A stretch of DNA of 46,434 nt from an uncultured Clostridia bacterium (GCA_945918795.1 CAMEIT010000014.1:1-46434), one strand, 5' to 3'; positions 14,106 through 23,057 are shown, counted from the stretch's first letter. Made by a program: numbers and translations. Notes: generated by a model from the sequence alone, not told the origin.

Positions 14106-16988
14106 TTATTCGATAGCCTTCATTGCTTCTGCCATATTGATATGCTTTGTTTTCGATGTGAGCGTAAGGTCAACTATTATAGTAAACAGGAATGTTATCA
14201 GTATTGCAAATACGTAGCTTAAAATCTCTATATGACAGCCGAAGTATATGGTGCTGATTTTGATTTGCGCCATAACATAATACAGGAGAGCTATTCCCAT
14301 GGGTATTCCGCACAAGGCGCTTATTGCGGTAAGAACGATGTTTTCGCGGAATACGTAATAGTGCTGTTCTCTTTGATAGAAGCCGAGGACTTTTAATGTG
14401 GCAATTTCACGTGTGCGTTCCGTTATTGTGATGTTTGTCAGATTATAAAGCACTATGAATGCGAGCGCTCCTGCGCAAACCAACACGATCAGGACTATGT
14501 AATCGATGCTTTCGAGCATACTGTCAACTCTCGCCTTCATGTCCTCGATCAGTGAGACGTTTGCAACGCCCTCGGCACTGAGAATTGCCGCACCGGCAGA
14601 CTTTGCATCCTTACCGTCGGGGAAATTTACGTATGCCGCATTGCACTCGGGAGTGTAAGAGAGCTGTTCTTCATATGTCTCGGCACAAACATATATGTAA
14701 TCATATACGTAATTGTCAAAAATGCCCGATATTACAACGCTTACCTTGCGGTAATCATCGCCTATGAGCTCAATGGTATCTCCCTTTGAAATTCCGTTTT
14801 CCGAAGCAAAACGGTAATTTATTACAGCCTCTCCCTTTTTGGGGAATGGAATTGCTTCTTTTTTGCTGTGGAGACTTATAAAATCAACAGGCTCTTGGGT
14901 AAACACAACCGCTTTTATTTGCTTACTGCCGTTTTTTGTGATTATATCGGAGTTTTCCGTATGCAGGAAAAGCACGCTTTCCGCCGCATCACCTATTTCC
15001 TCGACAAATTTATCACGCTCGTATTCATCCATTGAATCCATGAACGATACCGATGCGTCGTAAAGCTCTATTTCGTTATATTGGTTATCTATAACAGGCT
15101 TTATGCTGTCGCTTATTCCGAATCCGGCAATGAGCAGTGCCGTACAGCCGCCTATGCCGATTATCATCATGAACATTCTTTTTTTGTAGCGCAGTATATT
15201 TCGTATTGAAACCTTGTGCAGGAATTTGATGTGCTTCCATATGAAATTTATATGTTCAAGCAGTATTCTTTTTCCCGCCGCGGGAGCTTTCGGACGAATA
15301 AGCTCTGCCGAGCTTTCGCTGAGGTCGCGGTAGCAGACGAGCCATGTTGCTCCGAGCGCACAAAACAGGTAGAGCAGAGAACACAAAGCAAACAACTGCC
15401 AATCAAGAACAAACTCAATAGGTCTTGCAATCGAATACATTATGTTATAAACCTGCCAGAGCGCCATAGGCAAAAATTTCGAGCCTATGAAAAATCCTAT
15501 TACACAGCCTATTACGGAAGCACTTCCGGCATAAAACAGATATTGCCCTGCAATGGCGGAGCTGTTGTAGCCCAAAGCCTTGAGAATACCGTTTTCAGTG
15601 CGCTGTTCGCTTACCATGCGCGTCATTGTGGTTATGCACACGAGCGCCGCAACGAGGAAAAAGAACAGCGGAAATACCTTTGCAACGCCCGAAACGATTG
15701 ACGTGTCGTTTTCAAAGCTTGCATAACCTATGTTGGAGGACCTCTCTAAAACATATGTTATTGCAGGCTCGAGCTTTTCAAGCTCGTTTTCGGCATCGGC
15801 TATTTCGATTTGAGCGTCATTGATTTTTTCTTTTGCATCGTCAAGCTCTGCTTGGGAATCGCTCAGCTTTTGCTCGGTATCGGCAAATTCTTTGTTAGCA
15901 TCGGCAACGGCATTTTCGTATGCTTCAATGCTCTGAGTATATAGTGCTTCCTTACCGGCAAGCTCTTTTTCTGCCGCCTCGAGTGCCGCTTTGACTTGGT
16001 CATTTGCCGAGGATGGGTCCAACCATGCCGCATCAAGCGCTGCACGTGCCGAATCAAGCTCTGTCCGCGCAGATTTCAGCGACGCTTCGGTATCGGCGAA
16101 AAGTTTTTCGGCTTCTTCACGCTTTGAGTTGTACAATGCCCAACCGTTATCTATTTCTTTTTGTGCGGAGTCAAGCTCATTTATCTTCTCTTCAAGCTCT
16201 GCTTTTGCCTCATCTATTTCCGATTTTGCGTCCGAATATATTTTCTCAAAGCGAATATCCGCTCTCTCGGCAAGCAGGTCTTCAACGGCACCTTTTGCAT
16301 TTTCAATGCAATCGTTGTATTCGTCGGAATAAATTTTGCCGTCGCTTGGAATTGTAATATATATTTCGGTATAATAATCGACATTAAAGCCCTCTATCGG
16401 AATATATACAAAGCCCGCAACAGAACCGTTTGCAAGCGACGTTGTTCCGCGCTGGAAATTAGTATATGCAGAAGCGTTTGCTATACCTACTACCTTGTAC
16501 TTGTCGTATGCAAAAGTATCGACAATATTTTCCGGATTGTTTTCCGAAAGAACTATATATGTACCTATTTTGCTCTCGTCTGAATATTTTGCATCAAGAA
16601 TACATTCGTCTGCATTCTCGGGTAGCCTGCCGCTTATGACGTCAAGCCCGTTTATGCTCTGCATAAGCGAATGTGCGCGCAATACCGAATCCGAGCCGCT
16701 GTCTGTGACATATATTAAATCACTGCTCACAGAGCCTTCTGCCGTTTTTATGCCTTGGGCTTCGCGGAATGCGTTGACGTCGTCCTCTGTAAAACCGAGA
16801 GTGCTTATAAGACGAAAATCATACAGCTCAAGCTCGTTTAAGTAGCTGTCTGCCGTTTTTATCATGGCTTTTTGTGTAACTCGCAGTCCGGCAAAAAAAC
16901 CGACGCCCAATGCAATTATGGAAAGAATTGCAAGATAGCGCCCTATTGATTTGCGGATGGTGCGAAAAAGTGATTTCCAAATCATCAT
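14106..16988 (-). CDS. ABC transporter permease, FtsX/MacB-like, with long extracellular coiled coil
   Basis: The roughly 960-aa protein starts with one membrane helix (ILSIIALGVGFFAGL). A MacB-like extracellular domain follows, then a long heptad-rich segment (about residues 245-435) dense in Glu, Ala, Lys and Asp, i.e. a coiled coil. Three helices follow (about 450-590), then a further helix near 640, a second extracellular domain, and three C-terminal helices (about 830-945). This is a double-FtsX layout as in mechanotransmitting or lipoprotein-handling ABC systems. It pairs with the ATPase whose stop lies just upstream. ATG 16988 follows GGTGAG; an in-frame GTG at 17000 overlaps the ATPase gene. 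The substrate is unknown. Confidence 0.87.
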   Translation of the reverse strand: MMIWKSLFRTIRKSIGRYLAILSIIALGVGFFAGLRVTQKAMIKTADSYLNELELYDFRLISTLGFTEDDVNAFREAQGIKTAEGSVSSDLIYVTDSGSDSVLRAHSLMQSINGLDVISGRLPENADECILDAKYSDESKIGTYIVLSENNPENIVDTFAYDKYKVVGIANASAYTNFQRGTTSLANGSVAGFVYIPIEGFNVDYYTEIYITIPSDGKIYSDEYNDCIENAKGAVEDLLAERADIRFEKIYSDAKSEIDEAKAELEEKINELDSAQKEIDNGWALYNSKREEAEKLFADTEASLKSARTELDSARAALDAAWLDPSSANDQVKAALEAAEKELAGKEALYTQSIEAYENAVADANKEFADTEQKLSDSQAELDDAKEKINDAQIEIADAENELEKLEPAITYVLERSSNIGYASFENDTSIVSGVAKVFPLFFFLVAALVCITTMTRMVSEQRTENGILKALGYNSSAIAGQYLFYAGSASVIGCVIGFFIGSKFLPMALWQVYNIMYSIARPIEFVLDWQLFALCSLLYLFCALGATWLVCYRDLSESSAELIRPKAPAAGKRILLEHINFIWKHIKFLHKVSIRNILRYKKRMFMMIIGIGGCTALLIAGFGISDSIKPVIDNQYNEIELYDASVSFMDSMDEYERDKFVEEIGDAAESVLFLHTENSDIITKNGSKQIKAVVFTQEPVDFISLHSKKEAIPFPKKGEAVINYRFASENGISKGDTIELIGDDYRKVSVVISGIFDNYVYDYIYVCAETYEEQLSYTPECNAAYVNFPDGKDAKSAGAAILSAEGVANVSLIEDMKARVDSMLESIDYIVLIVLVCAGALAFIVLYNLTNITITERTREIATLKVLGFYQREQHYYVFRENIVLTAISALCGIPMGIALLYYVMAQIKISTIYFGCHIEILSYVFAILITFLFTIIVDLTLTSKTKHINMAEAMKAIE

Positions 16989-16993
16989 ATTGC

Positions 16994-17698
16994 TCACCAC
17001 TCAATCTCTTCAACAGGTGTAACGGTATCGTTTTTCGCCTGGCTTATGACAGTGCCGTTTTTTACTTTTATGACTCTGTCAGCCATAGCCGTAAGTGCGC
17101 TGTTGTGAGTGATTATTACAACAGTCATGCCTGTTTCGCGGCTTGTATCCTGCAAAAGCTTCAAAACCTGTTTGCCTGTAACGTAGTCAAGTGCGCCGGT
17201 CGGCTCATCACAGAGCAGAAGCTTTGGATTTTTTGCAAGAGCGCGCGCAATGGATACTCTCTGCTGTTCGCCGCCGGAAAGCTGTGCGGGAAAATTTTTT
17301 GCACGCTCGGCAAGACCTACTCTTTTTATGACTTCGCTCGGCTCCAAAGGATTTTTACATATCTGCGTTGCCATTTCCACATTTTCAAGCGCAGTAAGGT
17401 TTTGAATCAAATTGTAAAACTGGAATACAAATCCCACGTCGTAACGTCGGTATGAAGTCAGCTTACGTGCGGAATATTGTGAAATATCCTCGCCGTCAAT
17501 CAAAACGTGCCCGGATGTCAGGCTGTCCATTCCTCCGAGAATATTCAAAAGCGTTGTTTTGCCTGCGCCCGACGGTCCGACAATAACGCATATTTCACCC
17601 TTTTCTATCGAAAAGCTTGCATCATGCAAAGCGTTTATCTGCACTTCTCCCATTGTGTATACTTTGCTTACATTCTGAAATTCAACAAAATGCTCCAT
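16994..17698 (-). CDS. ABC transporter ATP-binding protein (LolD/MacB type)
   Basis: The 234-aa ATPase has Walker [17 protein letters not shown] (about 39-54), Q-loop [17 protein letters not shown], signature [15 protein letters not shown], Walker [13 protein letters not shown] and switch His IITHN. TGALD and the Q-loop are those of the MacB/LolD/FtsE branch, which always works with FtsX-like permeases. It is followed within a few bases by the 960-aa permease. No dedicated sensor pair adjoins it, in contrast to bacitracin-type exporters. Confidence 0.93.
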   Translation of the reverse strand: MEHFVEFQNVSKVYTMGEVQINALHDASFSIEKGEICVIVGPSGAGKTTLLNILGGMDSLTSGHVLIDGEDISQYSARKLTSYRRYDVGFVFQFYNLIQNLTALENVEMATQICKNPLEPSEVIKRVGLAERAKNFPAQLSGGEQQRVSIARALAKNPKLLLCDEPTGALDYVTGKQVLKLLQDTSRETGMTVVIITHNSALTAMADRVIKVKNGTVISQAKNDTVTPVEEIEW

Positions 17699-17744
17699 TT
17701 ATGTTTGTGTTCCTCTCTTAAAAATCTGTAAATTTATTGTCTCA

Positions 17745-18257
17745 TCACTTTATATATTCAATAATATCGTTTTTATCGCGGTATATTGTGTGTCTCTCAG
17801 ACGGCATCGCATCTTTTGCAGGATATCCCATAGGCAAAAAGCATACGGGAACAATATTGTCGGGCAGATCGAACTCTTTTTTTGTGGCTTCGGGGTCAAA
17901 GCTCATTACCCATGTTGAGCCTATGCCGAGCTCTGCCGCCTCGAGAATCATATGCGTTGTTACGATTGCCGCGTCAATATCGCCGCTTTTTTTGCCGTCG
18001 TATGAACGTGTCCAGCACAGATTTGTATCACAGCACACGAGCAAAGTGAGCGGTGCGTCAAAATGACTGTGTGTGCATTTTTTAACCTTTTCAAGCGCTT
18101 CACCTGTAATAACATATATTTTTTGAGGCTGAATATTCTTTGCGGTCGGCGCAACACAGCCTACGTCCAATATTTTATCTATCTTTTCTTTCTCAACACA
18201 TTTACTGTCAAATTTTCTGACAGAATATCTCTTTAATGCCAAATCAAAAAAATCCAT
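17745..18257 (-). CDS. Nitroreductase-family FMN flavoprotein
   Basis: This 170-aa protein has the compact nitroreductase fold. The FMN-phosphate motif is KRYSVRKFDSKCVEKEKI (about 9-26), followed by CVAPTAKNIQPQKIYV (about 36). The dimer region AELGIGSTWVMSF and the closing FLPMGYPAKDAMPSERH are also present. Such enzymes reduce nitro groups, quinones or enones with NAD(P)H; the substrate cannot be told from the sequence. It follows the HD-domain gene by 12 bp and is probably co-transcribed with it. Confidence 0.9.
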   Translation of the reverse strand: MDFFDLALKRYSVRKFDSKCVEKEKIDKILDVGCVAPTAKNIQPQKIYVITGEALEKVKKCTHSHFDAPLTLLVCCDTNLCWTRSYDGKKSGDIDAAIVTTHMILEAAELGIGSTWVMSFDPEATKKEFDLPDNIVPVCFLPMGYPAKDAMPSERHTIYRDKNDIIEYIK

Positions 18258-18269
18258 ATAACTCTCCTT

Positions 18270-18821
18270 TCAGGCAACGTGCTCACTTGCTCTCATGGCA
18301 AGGATCGTTTTTTCAATCAGTTCATCTAAAGTCCACCCGAGCATTTCGGCACCTCTGAGTATGACGTCGCGCGAACAGCCTGCCGCGAATTTCTTGTCCT
18401 TGAATTTCTTTTTTACGGAAGAGCACTCAAGGTCGTTTACGCTTTTTGACGGGCGCATTATGGCAACTGCGCCTATTAGCCCCGTAAGCTCATCTGTTGC
18501 GAACAACACCTTTTCCATAGTGTGTTCCGGCTTTACATCGACGCATATTCCGTAGCCGTGGCTTGCAGTCGCATGAATTATTCTTTCGTCAACACCGTGC
18601 TCACGCATTATTTCAACGCATTTTACGCAGTGCTGTTCGGGATACATTTCAAAATCGAGGTCGTGGAGCAGACCTACTATCTCCCAGAAATCAGCCTCTT
18701 CGCCGTACCCAAGCTCACAGGCAAACCAACGCATTACATCAGCTACAATATTCGCATGAGAAAGATGAAACTCGCCGTTATTGTATTTTTTGAGCAGCTC
18801 AACTGCCTCGTCTTTTGTCAT
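18270..18821 (-). CDS. HD-domain phosphohydrolase-like protein
   Basis: The 183-aa protein carries an HD-type metal site: His in LSHANIVADVM (about 20), the HD dyad in VGLLHDLDFEMYPEQH (about 50-65), a further His in IIHATASHGYG (about 82-92) and Asp in FATDELTGLIG (about 107). The pattern resembles the small HD hydrolases often annotated as phosphohydrolases or hydrolases of unknown substrate. Its own promoter lies at 18869-18896 and the ribosome binding site is AAGGAG. It is the first gene of a probable pair with the nitroreductase. Confidence 0.82.
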   Translation of the reverse strand: MTKDEAVELLKKYNNGEFHLSHANIVADVMRWFACELGYGEEADFWEIVGLLHDLDFEMYPEQHCVKCVEIMREHGVDERIIHATASHGYGICVDVKPEHTMEKVLFATDELTGLIGAVAIMRPSKSVNDLECSSVKKKFKDKKFAAGCSRDVILRGAEMLGWTLDELIEKTILAMRASEHVA

Positions 18822-18868
18822 ATATAAATAATCTCCTTATCTTAAACCATTATAATTCTTTGTGTTAT

Positions 18869-18896
18869 ATTTTACCACAAAACAGAATAAAATCAA
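18869..18896 (-). promoter_or_regulatory. Probable promoter of the HD-protein/nitroreductase unit
   Basis: TTGATT (18896-18891), 16-nt spacer, TAAAAT (18874-18869) on the minus strand, about 45 nt before the HD-protein start codon. Confidence 0.5.
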
Positions 18897-19016
18897 GTAT
18901 AATATTCCCGTATTTGCGGTTTTCGGACAATTTTGCGCAACAGGCGTGCCGTTTTGCGGAATAATATCGAAAATGCTGTTTTTTTAAGCAGTTTTGCATG
19001 AAATCGACAATGCCGG

Positions 19017-19046
19017 TTGTTTTACATAAAGCGCCTATGCTATAAT
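19017..19046 (+). promoter_or_regulatory. Probable promoter of the 24-codon ORF
   Basis: TTGTTT (19017-19022), 18-nt spacer, extended -10 TGC-TATAAT (19041-19046). Transcription would start about 60 nt before the ORF. Confidence 0.5.
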
Positions 19047-19110
19047 AAGTATGCACTCAGCAGGGGGAACTTAAGGCGGTTGGCACTCCCATATTAAAAA
19101 AGGGGGTGAT

Positions 19111-19185
19111 ATGTTGGAAAGTATAGTGACGATACTTACCTTGATTTTAATTCCGGAAATTTTTCGGGAAATTAAAAGAAAATAA
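19111..19185 (+). CDS. 24-aa hydrophobic peptide, candidate small membrane or type I toxin-like protein
   Basis: ATG at 19111 is preceded at 4-nt spacing by GGGGGT and by its own promoter. The 24 codons give a hydrophobic core (IVTILTLILIP) and a basic tail (REIKRK), the composition of short membrane-acting peptides such as Firmicute holin-like or TxpA-like toxins. The stop codon is embedded in a long hairpin (19180-19216), as is common in type I toxin mRNAs. I saw no convincing antisense promoter, so an antitoxin RNA is not demonstrated. The ORF is too short for coding statistics to help. Confidence 0.45.
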   Translation: MLESIVTILTLILIPEIFREIKRK

Positions 19186-19216
19186 CCGCTCCAACGACCA
19201 ATTTGAACGGTTATTT
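19180..19216 (+). terminator. Hairpin overlapping the end of the 24-codon ORF
   Basis: AAATAACCG (19180-19188) pairs with CGGTTATTT (19208-19216), with two further pairs (TC/GA) across a one-base mismatch. The U-run is only TTT, so termination efficiency is uncertain. Confidence 0.5.
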
Positions 19217-19325
19217 CCATAAATAATCAATAATAAGCACGGCTTTGGCTGTATCTCGTTTATTATCTGTTCATTATCCGAATTTTTTTGTTGAAAATTT
19301 ATGCTTGAAAATATAAAAATATGTA

Positions 19326-19354
19326 TTGACAAAACTAATAATATGTGCTATAAT
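19326..19354 (+). promoter_or_regulatory. Consensus promoter of the metY-cysK leader transcript
   Basis: TTGACA (19326-19331), 17-nt spacer, TATAAT (19349-19354) with an extended TGTGC just before the -10. It starts transcription about 40 nt before the Cys-Cys leader ORF and 190 nt before metY. Confidence 0.75.
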
Positions 19355-19360
19355 CATACC

Positions 19361-19381
19361 AACCTACTGGATATGTAGGTT
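19361..19381. promoter_or_regulatory. Inverted repeat at the metY-cysK transcription start, candidate operator
   Basis: AACCTAC-N7-GTAGGTT, perfect 7-bp arms, lies 7 bp after the -10. A repressor bound here would block the promoter. Sulfur or cysteine regulators of the Rrf2 family are a reasonable guess, but no regulator gene is adjacent. Confidence 0.5.
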
Positions 19382-19401
19382 AATAAAGGAGGCGCTTATA
19401 T

Positions 19402-19476
19402 ATGGAGCATACGAAATTTTATTTTAATCGATGTTGTCTGTCTTTTTCTTTATTGTTGAACATTGACCGAATGTGA
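19402..19476 (+). CDS. 24-aa leader peptide with tandem cysteine codons upstream of metY-cysK
   Basis: ATG 19402 follows an AAAGGAGG site (19386-19393) at 8-nt spacing and the promoter at 19326. The ORF has 24 codons with TGT-TGT at 19432-19437 (context NRCCLSFS) and ends 73 bp before the metY start. Tandem codons for the amino acid made by the downstream genes are the hallmark of ribosome-mediated attenuation, and Cys-Cys leader peptides are known ahead of cysteine genes in mycobacteria. No clear intrinsic terminator is visible between 19477 and 19549, so the mechanism (Rho-dependent, or access to the metY ribosome binding site) is open. Confidence 0.6.
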   Translation: MEHTKFYFNRCCLSFSLLLNIDRM

Positions 19477-19549
19477 CTTTACAATTTACACGGAATTACA
19501 GTAGTTGTTTTTTGATATTCATTACATTAAAATAAAGGAGTAAATAATT

Positions 19550-20857
19550 ATGTCAGATATAAAGAATTCACAGAACTGGAGCTTTGAGACCAGACAGTTG
19601 CACATAGGACAGGAACAAGCAGATCCTACAACAGATGCTCGAGCAGTGCCGATTTATGCAAGCACATCATTCGTATTTCACAACAGTCAGCACGCGGCAG
19701 ACCGCTTTGGCTTGCGCGACGCAGGAAATATTTACGGCAGACTTACAAATCCTACACAGGATATTTTTGAACAGCGAATTGCTTCGCTTGAAGGCGGTGT
19801 TGCGGCACTTGCAACAGCTTCGGGTGCTGCGGCTATCAATTATGCGATAAGCGCTTTGGCATCAAGCGGAGAGCATATTGTTGCATCTAAGACTATATAC
19901 GGCGGAACGTATAATCTGTTGGCTCATACGCTTCCTCTTTCATCGGGTATCACCACAACTTTTGTTGACCCTTACATAGAAGGCTCTTTTGAAGCGGCTA
20001 TACAACCGAACACAAAGGCAATATTTGTTGAAACGCTCGGCAATCCGAACTCAAACATAATCGATATCGAGAAGTTGGCTGAGGTTGCCCATAAGCACTC
20101 AATACCGCTTGTTGTGGATTCCACATTTGCAACACCTTATCTTGTACGTCCTATTGAATACGGTGCGGATATAGTCGTTCATTCGGCTACAAAGTTCATA
20201 GGCGGACACGGCACGGCAATAGGCGGCGTTATAATTGATTCAGGCAAGTTTGATTGGAAAAAATCAGGCAAGTATCCATGGATATCCGAACCGAATCCGA
20301 GCTATCACGGCATTTCCTTTGCCGATGCTGTCGGTCCTGCGGCATTTGTAACTTACATACGTGCAATTCTGTTGCGTGATACAGGCTCTACTTTGTCACC
20401 TTTCCACGCGTTTATTTTCCTTCAGGGACTCGAAACGCTCTCACTGAGAGTTGAACGTCACGTTTATAACGCGCTGAAGATTGTTGAATATCTTAATTCA
20501 CATCCTCAGGTTGAGGCTGTTCATCATCCGTCCTTGCCGTCGGAACCGACGCACTATTTATACAATAAGTATCTGCCAAACGGCGGCGGCTCGATATTTA
20601 CATTTGAGATAAAGGGCGACGCCAAAACAGCACAGAAATTCATTGACAATCTTGCGATATTCTCATTGCTCGCAAACGTAGCCGATGTTAAGTCGCTCGT
20701 AATTCACCCTGCAAGCACAACACATTCACAGCTTACGGAAGAAGAGCTTTTGGACCAGGGAATAAAGCCGAATACGATACGCTTATCGATAGGCGTTGAA
20801 AATGTAAACGATTTGATTGCGGCTCTTGATGAAGCATTTGCCGCCGTAAAGGAATAA
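19550..20857 (+). CDS. metY: O-acetylhomoserine (thiol)-lyase, Cys/Met metabolism PLP enzyme
   Basis: The 435-aa enzyme of the Cys/Met PLP family condenses O-acetylhomoserine with sulfide to homocysteine. It starts with WSFETRQLHIGQEQADP, contains NIYGRLTNPTQDIFEQRIASLEGG (about 60-83) and GTYNLLAHTLP, and has the PLP lysine in VHSATKFIGGHGTAIGG (about 205-221). The length above 420 aa with long inserts separates it from cystathionine lyases and synthases (about 380 aa). The ribosome binding site is AAAGGAG at 8-9 nt. It is first in an operon with cysK, behind the Cys-codon leader. Confidence 0.93.
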   Translation: MSDIKNSQNWSFETRQLHIGQEQADPTTDARAVPIYASTSFVFHNSQHAADRFGLRDAGNIYGRLTNPTQDIFEQRIASLEGGVAALATASGAAAINYAISALASSGEHIVASKTIYGGTYNLLAHTLPLSSGITTTFVDPYIEGSFEAAIQPNTKAIFVETLGNPNSNIIDIEKLAEVAHKHSIPLVVDSTFATPYLVRPIEYGADIVVHSATKFIGGHGTAIGGVIIDSGKFDWKKSGKYPWISEPNPSYHGISFADAVGPAAFVTYIRAILLRDTGSTLSPFHAFIFLQGLETLSLRVERHVYNALKIVEYLNSHPQVEAVHHPSLPSEPTHYLYNKYLPNGGGSIFTFEIKGDAKTAQKFIDNLAIFSLLANVADVKSLVIHPASTTHSQLTEEELLDQGIKPNTIRLSIGVENVNDLIAALDEAFAAVKE

Positions 20858-20893
20858 ATTTATTTAACTGAATTTGATAAAGGAGAAATTATT

Positions 20894-21826
20894 ATGTCAA
20901 AAATTTATACATCAGCCGATTTACTTGTAGGCAAAACACCGTTACTTGAACTTACACATATTGAAAAAGAACTTGACCTTAAGGCAAAGGTTATTGCAAA
21001 GCTTGAATATTTTAATCCGGCAGGCTCCGTTAAGGACAGAATCGCAAAAGCGATGATAGACGACGCCGAGGAAAAAGGAATCCTTAAGCCAGGTTCTGTA
21101 ATAATCGAACCGACGTCTGGCAATACGGGAATAGGCCTCGCATCGATTGCGGCTGCCAAGGGATACCGCATTATTATAGTAATGCCTGAGACAATGTCAG
21201 TAGAACGTCGTCAGCTCATGAAGGCATACGGCGCAGAGCTTGTTCTCACGGAAGGCGCAAAGGGCATGAAGGGCGCAATAGCAAAGGCCGAGGAGCTTTC
21301 AAAGGAAATCCCGAACAGCTTTATTCCCGGACAGTTTGTAAATCCTGCAAACCCGGCAATTCACAGATCAACAACGGGTCCTGAAATATATGAGGATACA
21401 GATGGCAAGGTCGATATATTTGTTGCAGGTGTCGGAACAGGCGGCACTGTTACAGGCGTAGGCGAATATCTTAAGTCGCAAAACCCGAATGTGAAGGTTG
21501 TTGCGGTTGAGCCCGCTTCGTCACCGGTGCTTTCAACAGGCGTTGCAGGTCCGCATAAGATTCAGGGAATAGGTGCAGGCTTTGTTCCGGAAGTGCTCAA
21601 TACAAAAGTTTATGATGAGATTATTACTGTTGCAAACGAGGACGCTTTTGCAACGGGCAAGCTGATAGGCAAGAAGGAAGGCGTACTTGTCGGTATTTCA
21701 TCGGGCGCCGCAACATGGGCTGCAATAGAACTTGCAAAACGTCCTGAAAATGCAGGCAAGAACATAGTTGTTCTGCTGCCTGATACGGGTGATAGATATC
21801 TTTCCACACCATTATTTGCGGATTGA
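20894..21826 (+). CDS. cysK: Cysteine synthase A (O-acetylserine sulfhydrylase)
   Basis: The 310-aa fold-type II PLP enzyme makes cysteine from O-acetylserine and sulfide. The PLP lysine lies in [15 protein letters not shown] (about 40-54). The phosphate/substrate loop [16 protein letters not shown] (about 73) and glycine-rich [12 protein letters not shown] (about 178) are present, and the end [15 protein letters not shown] is typical. Ribosome binding site AAAGGAG. It lies 36 bp after metY, so sulfide assimilation into homocysteine and cysteine is co-expressed. Confidence 0.95.
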   Translation: MSKIYTSADLLVGKTPLLELTHIEKELDLKAKVIAKLEYFNPAGSVKDRIAKAMIDDAEEKGILKPGSVIIEPTSGNTGIGLASIAAAKGYRIIIVMPETMSVERRQLMKAYGAELVLTEGAKGMKGAIAKAEELSKEIPNSFIPGQFVNPANPAIHRSTTGPEIYEDTDGKVDIFVAGVGTGGTVTGVGEYLKSQNPNVKVVAVEPASSPVLSTGVAGPHKIQGIGAGFVPEVLNTKVYDEIITVANEDAFATGKLIGKKEGVLVGISSGAATWAAIELAKRPENAGKNIVVLLPDTGDRYLSTPLFAD

Positions 21827-21849
21827 TTTGAAAATATAGTATGCGCTTG

Positions 21850-21878
21850 AGACAGAGCTGCCGTAAGCGGTTCTGTCT
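21850..21878 (+). other. Hairpin between cysK and mnmA
   Basis: AGACAGA (21850-21856) pairs with TCTGTCT (21872-21878), with additional inner pairs (CCG/CGG). It is followed by TATTGCGTTTT, a weak U-tract; it may attenuate readthrough into mnmA. Confidence 0.4.
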
Positions 21879-21925
21879 TATTGCGTTTTCAAGATAAAAT
21901 TTATTGCATATAAACGGTAAAAAAT

Positions 21926-23011
21926 ATGAAAGCACTGATTGCCATGAGCGGCGGCGTTGATTCCTCCGTTGCGGCTTATTTGATGATACAAAGAGGATAC
22001 ACCTGCATAGGATGCACAATGAAGCTTTACAATAACGAGGACGCCGGAATACCCAAAAGCCATACGTGCTGTTCGCTTGACGATGTGTACGATGCGAGAG
22101 CAGTTGCAAACAAGCTCGGGATACCATACTATGTATTTAATTTTTCAAACGATTTTCACGAGAAGATAATAGATAAATTCGTACATTGTTATCAAAACGG
22201 AATAACTCCGAATCCGTGCATCGACTGCAACAGGTATATGAAATTCGACAAGCTGTTTGAACGGGCGAAAATATTTGACTGCGGCTGCATTGCAACGGGT
22301 CATTATGCAAGAATAGAGTATGACGGCAAAAAATACGTGCTTAAAAAGGCTCTGGATGAGTCAAAGGATCAAAGCTATGTTTTATATTCAATGACGCAGA
22401 AACAGCTTGCAAGGACCGTATTTCCGCTTGGGGAAACACAAAAAACTCAGACGCGCAGAATAGCCGAGGAGAACGGATTCATTAATGCCGATAAGCCTGA
22501 CAGCCAGGATATTTGCTTTGTGCCCGATTCCGATTATGCAAAGGTAATAGAACTTCAGACGGGCAAAAAATCGCTGCCGGGTAATTTTGTGGATAAAAAC
22601 GGCAATGTACTCGGCACTCACAAGGGAATAATCCATTACACCATAGGACAGCGCAAGGGGCTCGGCATTTCATTTGATGAACCGCACTATGTTTGCGGAA
22701 TATGTCCCGAAGAGAATACCGTTGTACTCGGTAAGGAAGAAGAGCTTTATTCGACGACGCTTACGGCAGATGATTTCAACTGGATTTCGGGGGAGGCACC
22801 TGTGACCGGCATAAGGTGCAGTGCAAAGATACGTTACAGGCAAAAGGAACAGCCGGCAGCGGTAACGGTAAATGATGACGGGTCGGTAAAAATCGTTTTT
22901 GACGAGCCGCAAAGAGCAATAACTCCGGGGCAGGCGGTAGTATTATATGACGGCGACGTTGTGCTTGGCGGCGGAGTAATAAAAAGACAGAATGACTCAA
23001 AACGGCAGTAA
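21926..23011 (+). CDS. mnmA: tRNA-specific 2-thiouridylase MnmA
   Basis: The 361-aa enzyme introduces sulfur at U34 of Lys, Glu and Gln tRNAs. The PP-loop is MSGGVDSSVAAYLM (about 6-19). The two catalytic cysteines lie in NPCIDCNRYMKF (about 97) and SQDICFVPD (about 193), and GHYARIEYD (about 121) and the GIIHYTIGQRKGLGI segment (about 232) are conserved. Sulfur comes from cysteine through a desulfurase, which suits its place after cysK. The ribosome binding site is weak, and a hairpin separates it from cysK. Confidence 0.95.
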   Translation: MKALIAMSGGVDSSVAAYLMIQRGYTCIGCTMKLYNNEDAGIPKSHTCCSLDDVYDARAVANKLGIPYYVFNFSNDFHEKIIDKFVHCYQNGITPNPCIDCNRYMKFDKLFERAKIFDCGCIATGHYARIEYDGKKYVLKKALDESKDQSYVLYSMTQKQLARTVFPLGETQKTQTRRIAEENGFINADKPDSQDICFVPDSDYAKVIELQTGKKSLPGNFVDKNGNVLGTHKGIIHYTIGQRKGLGISFDEPHYVCGICPEENTVVLGKEEELYSTTLTADDFNWISGEAPVTGIRCSAKIRYRQKEQPAAVTVNDDGSVKIVFDEPQRAITPGQAVVLYDGDVVLGGGVIKRQNDSKRQ

Positions 23012-23057
23012 TCAAGTTCGTGTGGGCAAAGCAAAGTATTTGACGGTGAGGTAAAAA

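Noticed and set aside
19186-19549. SAM or other sulfur riboswitch upstream of metY
   Set aside because: None of the conserved SAM-I core segments is present. The leader is explained better by the short Cys-Cys ORF and the inverted repeat.
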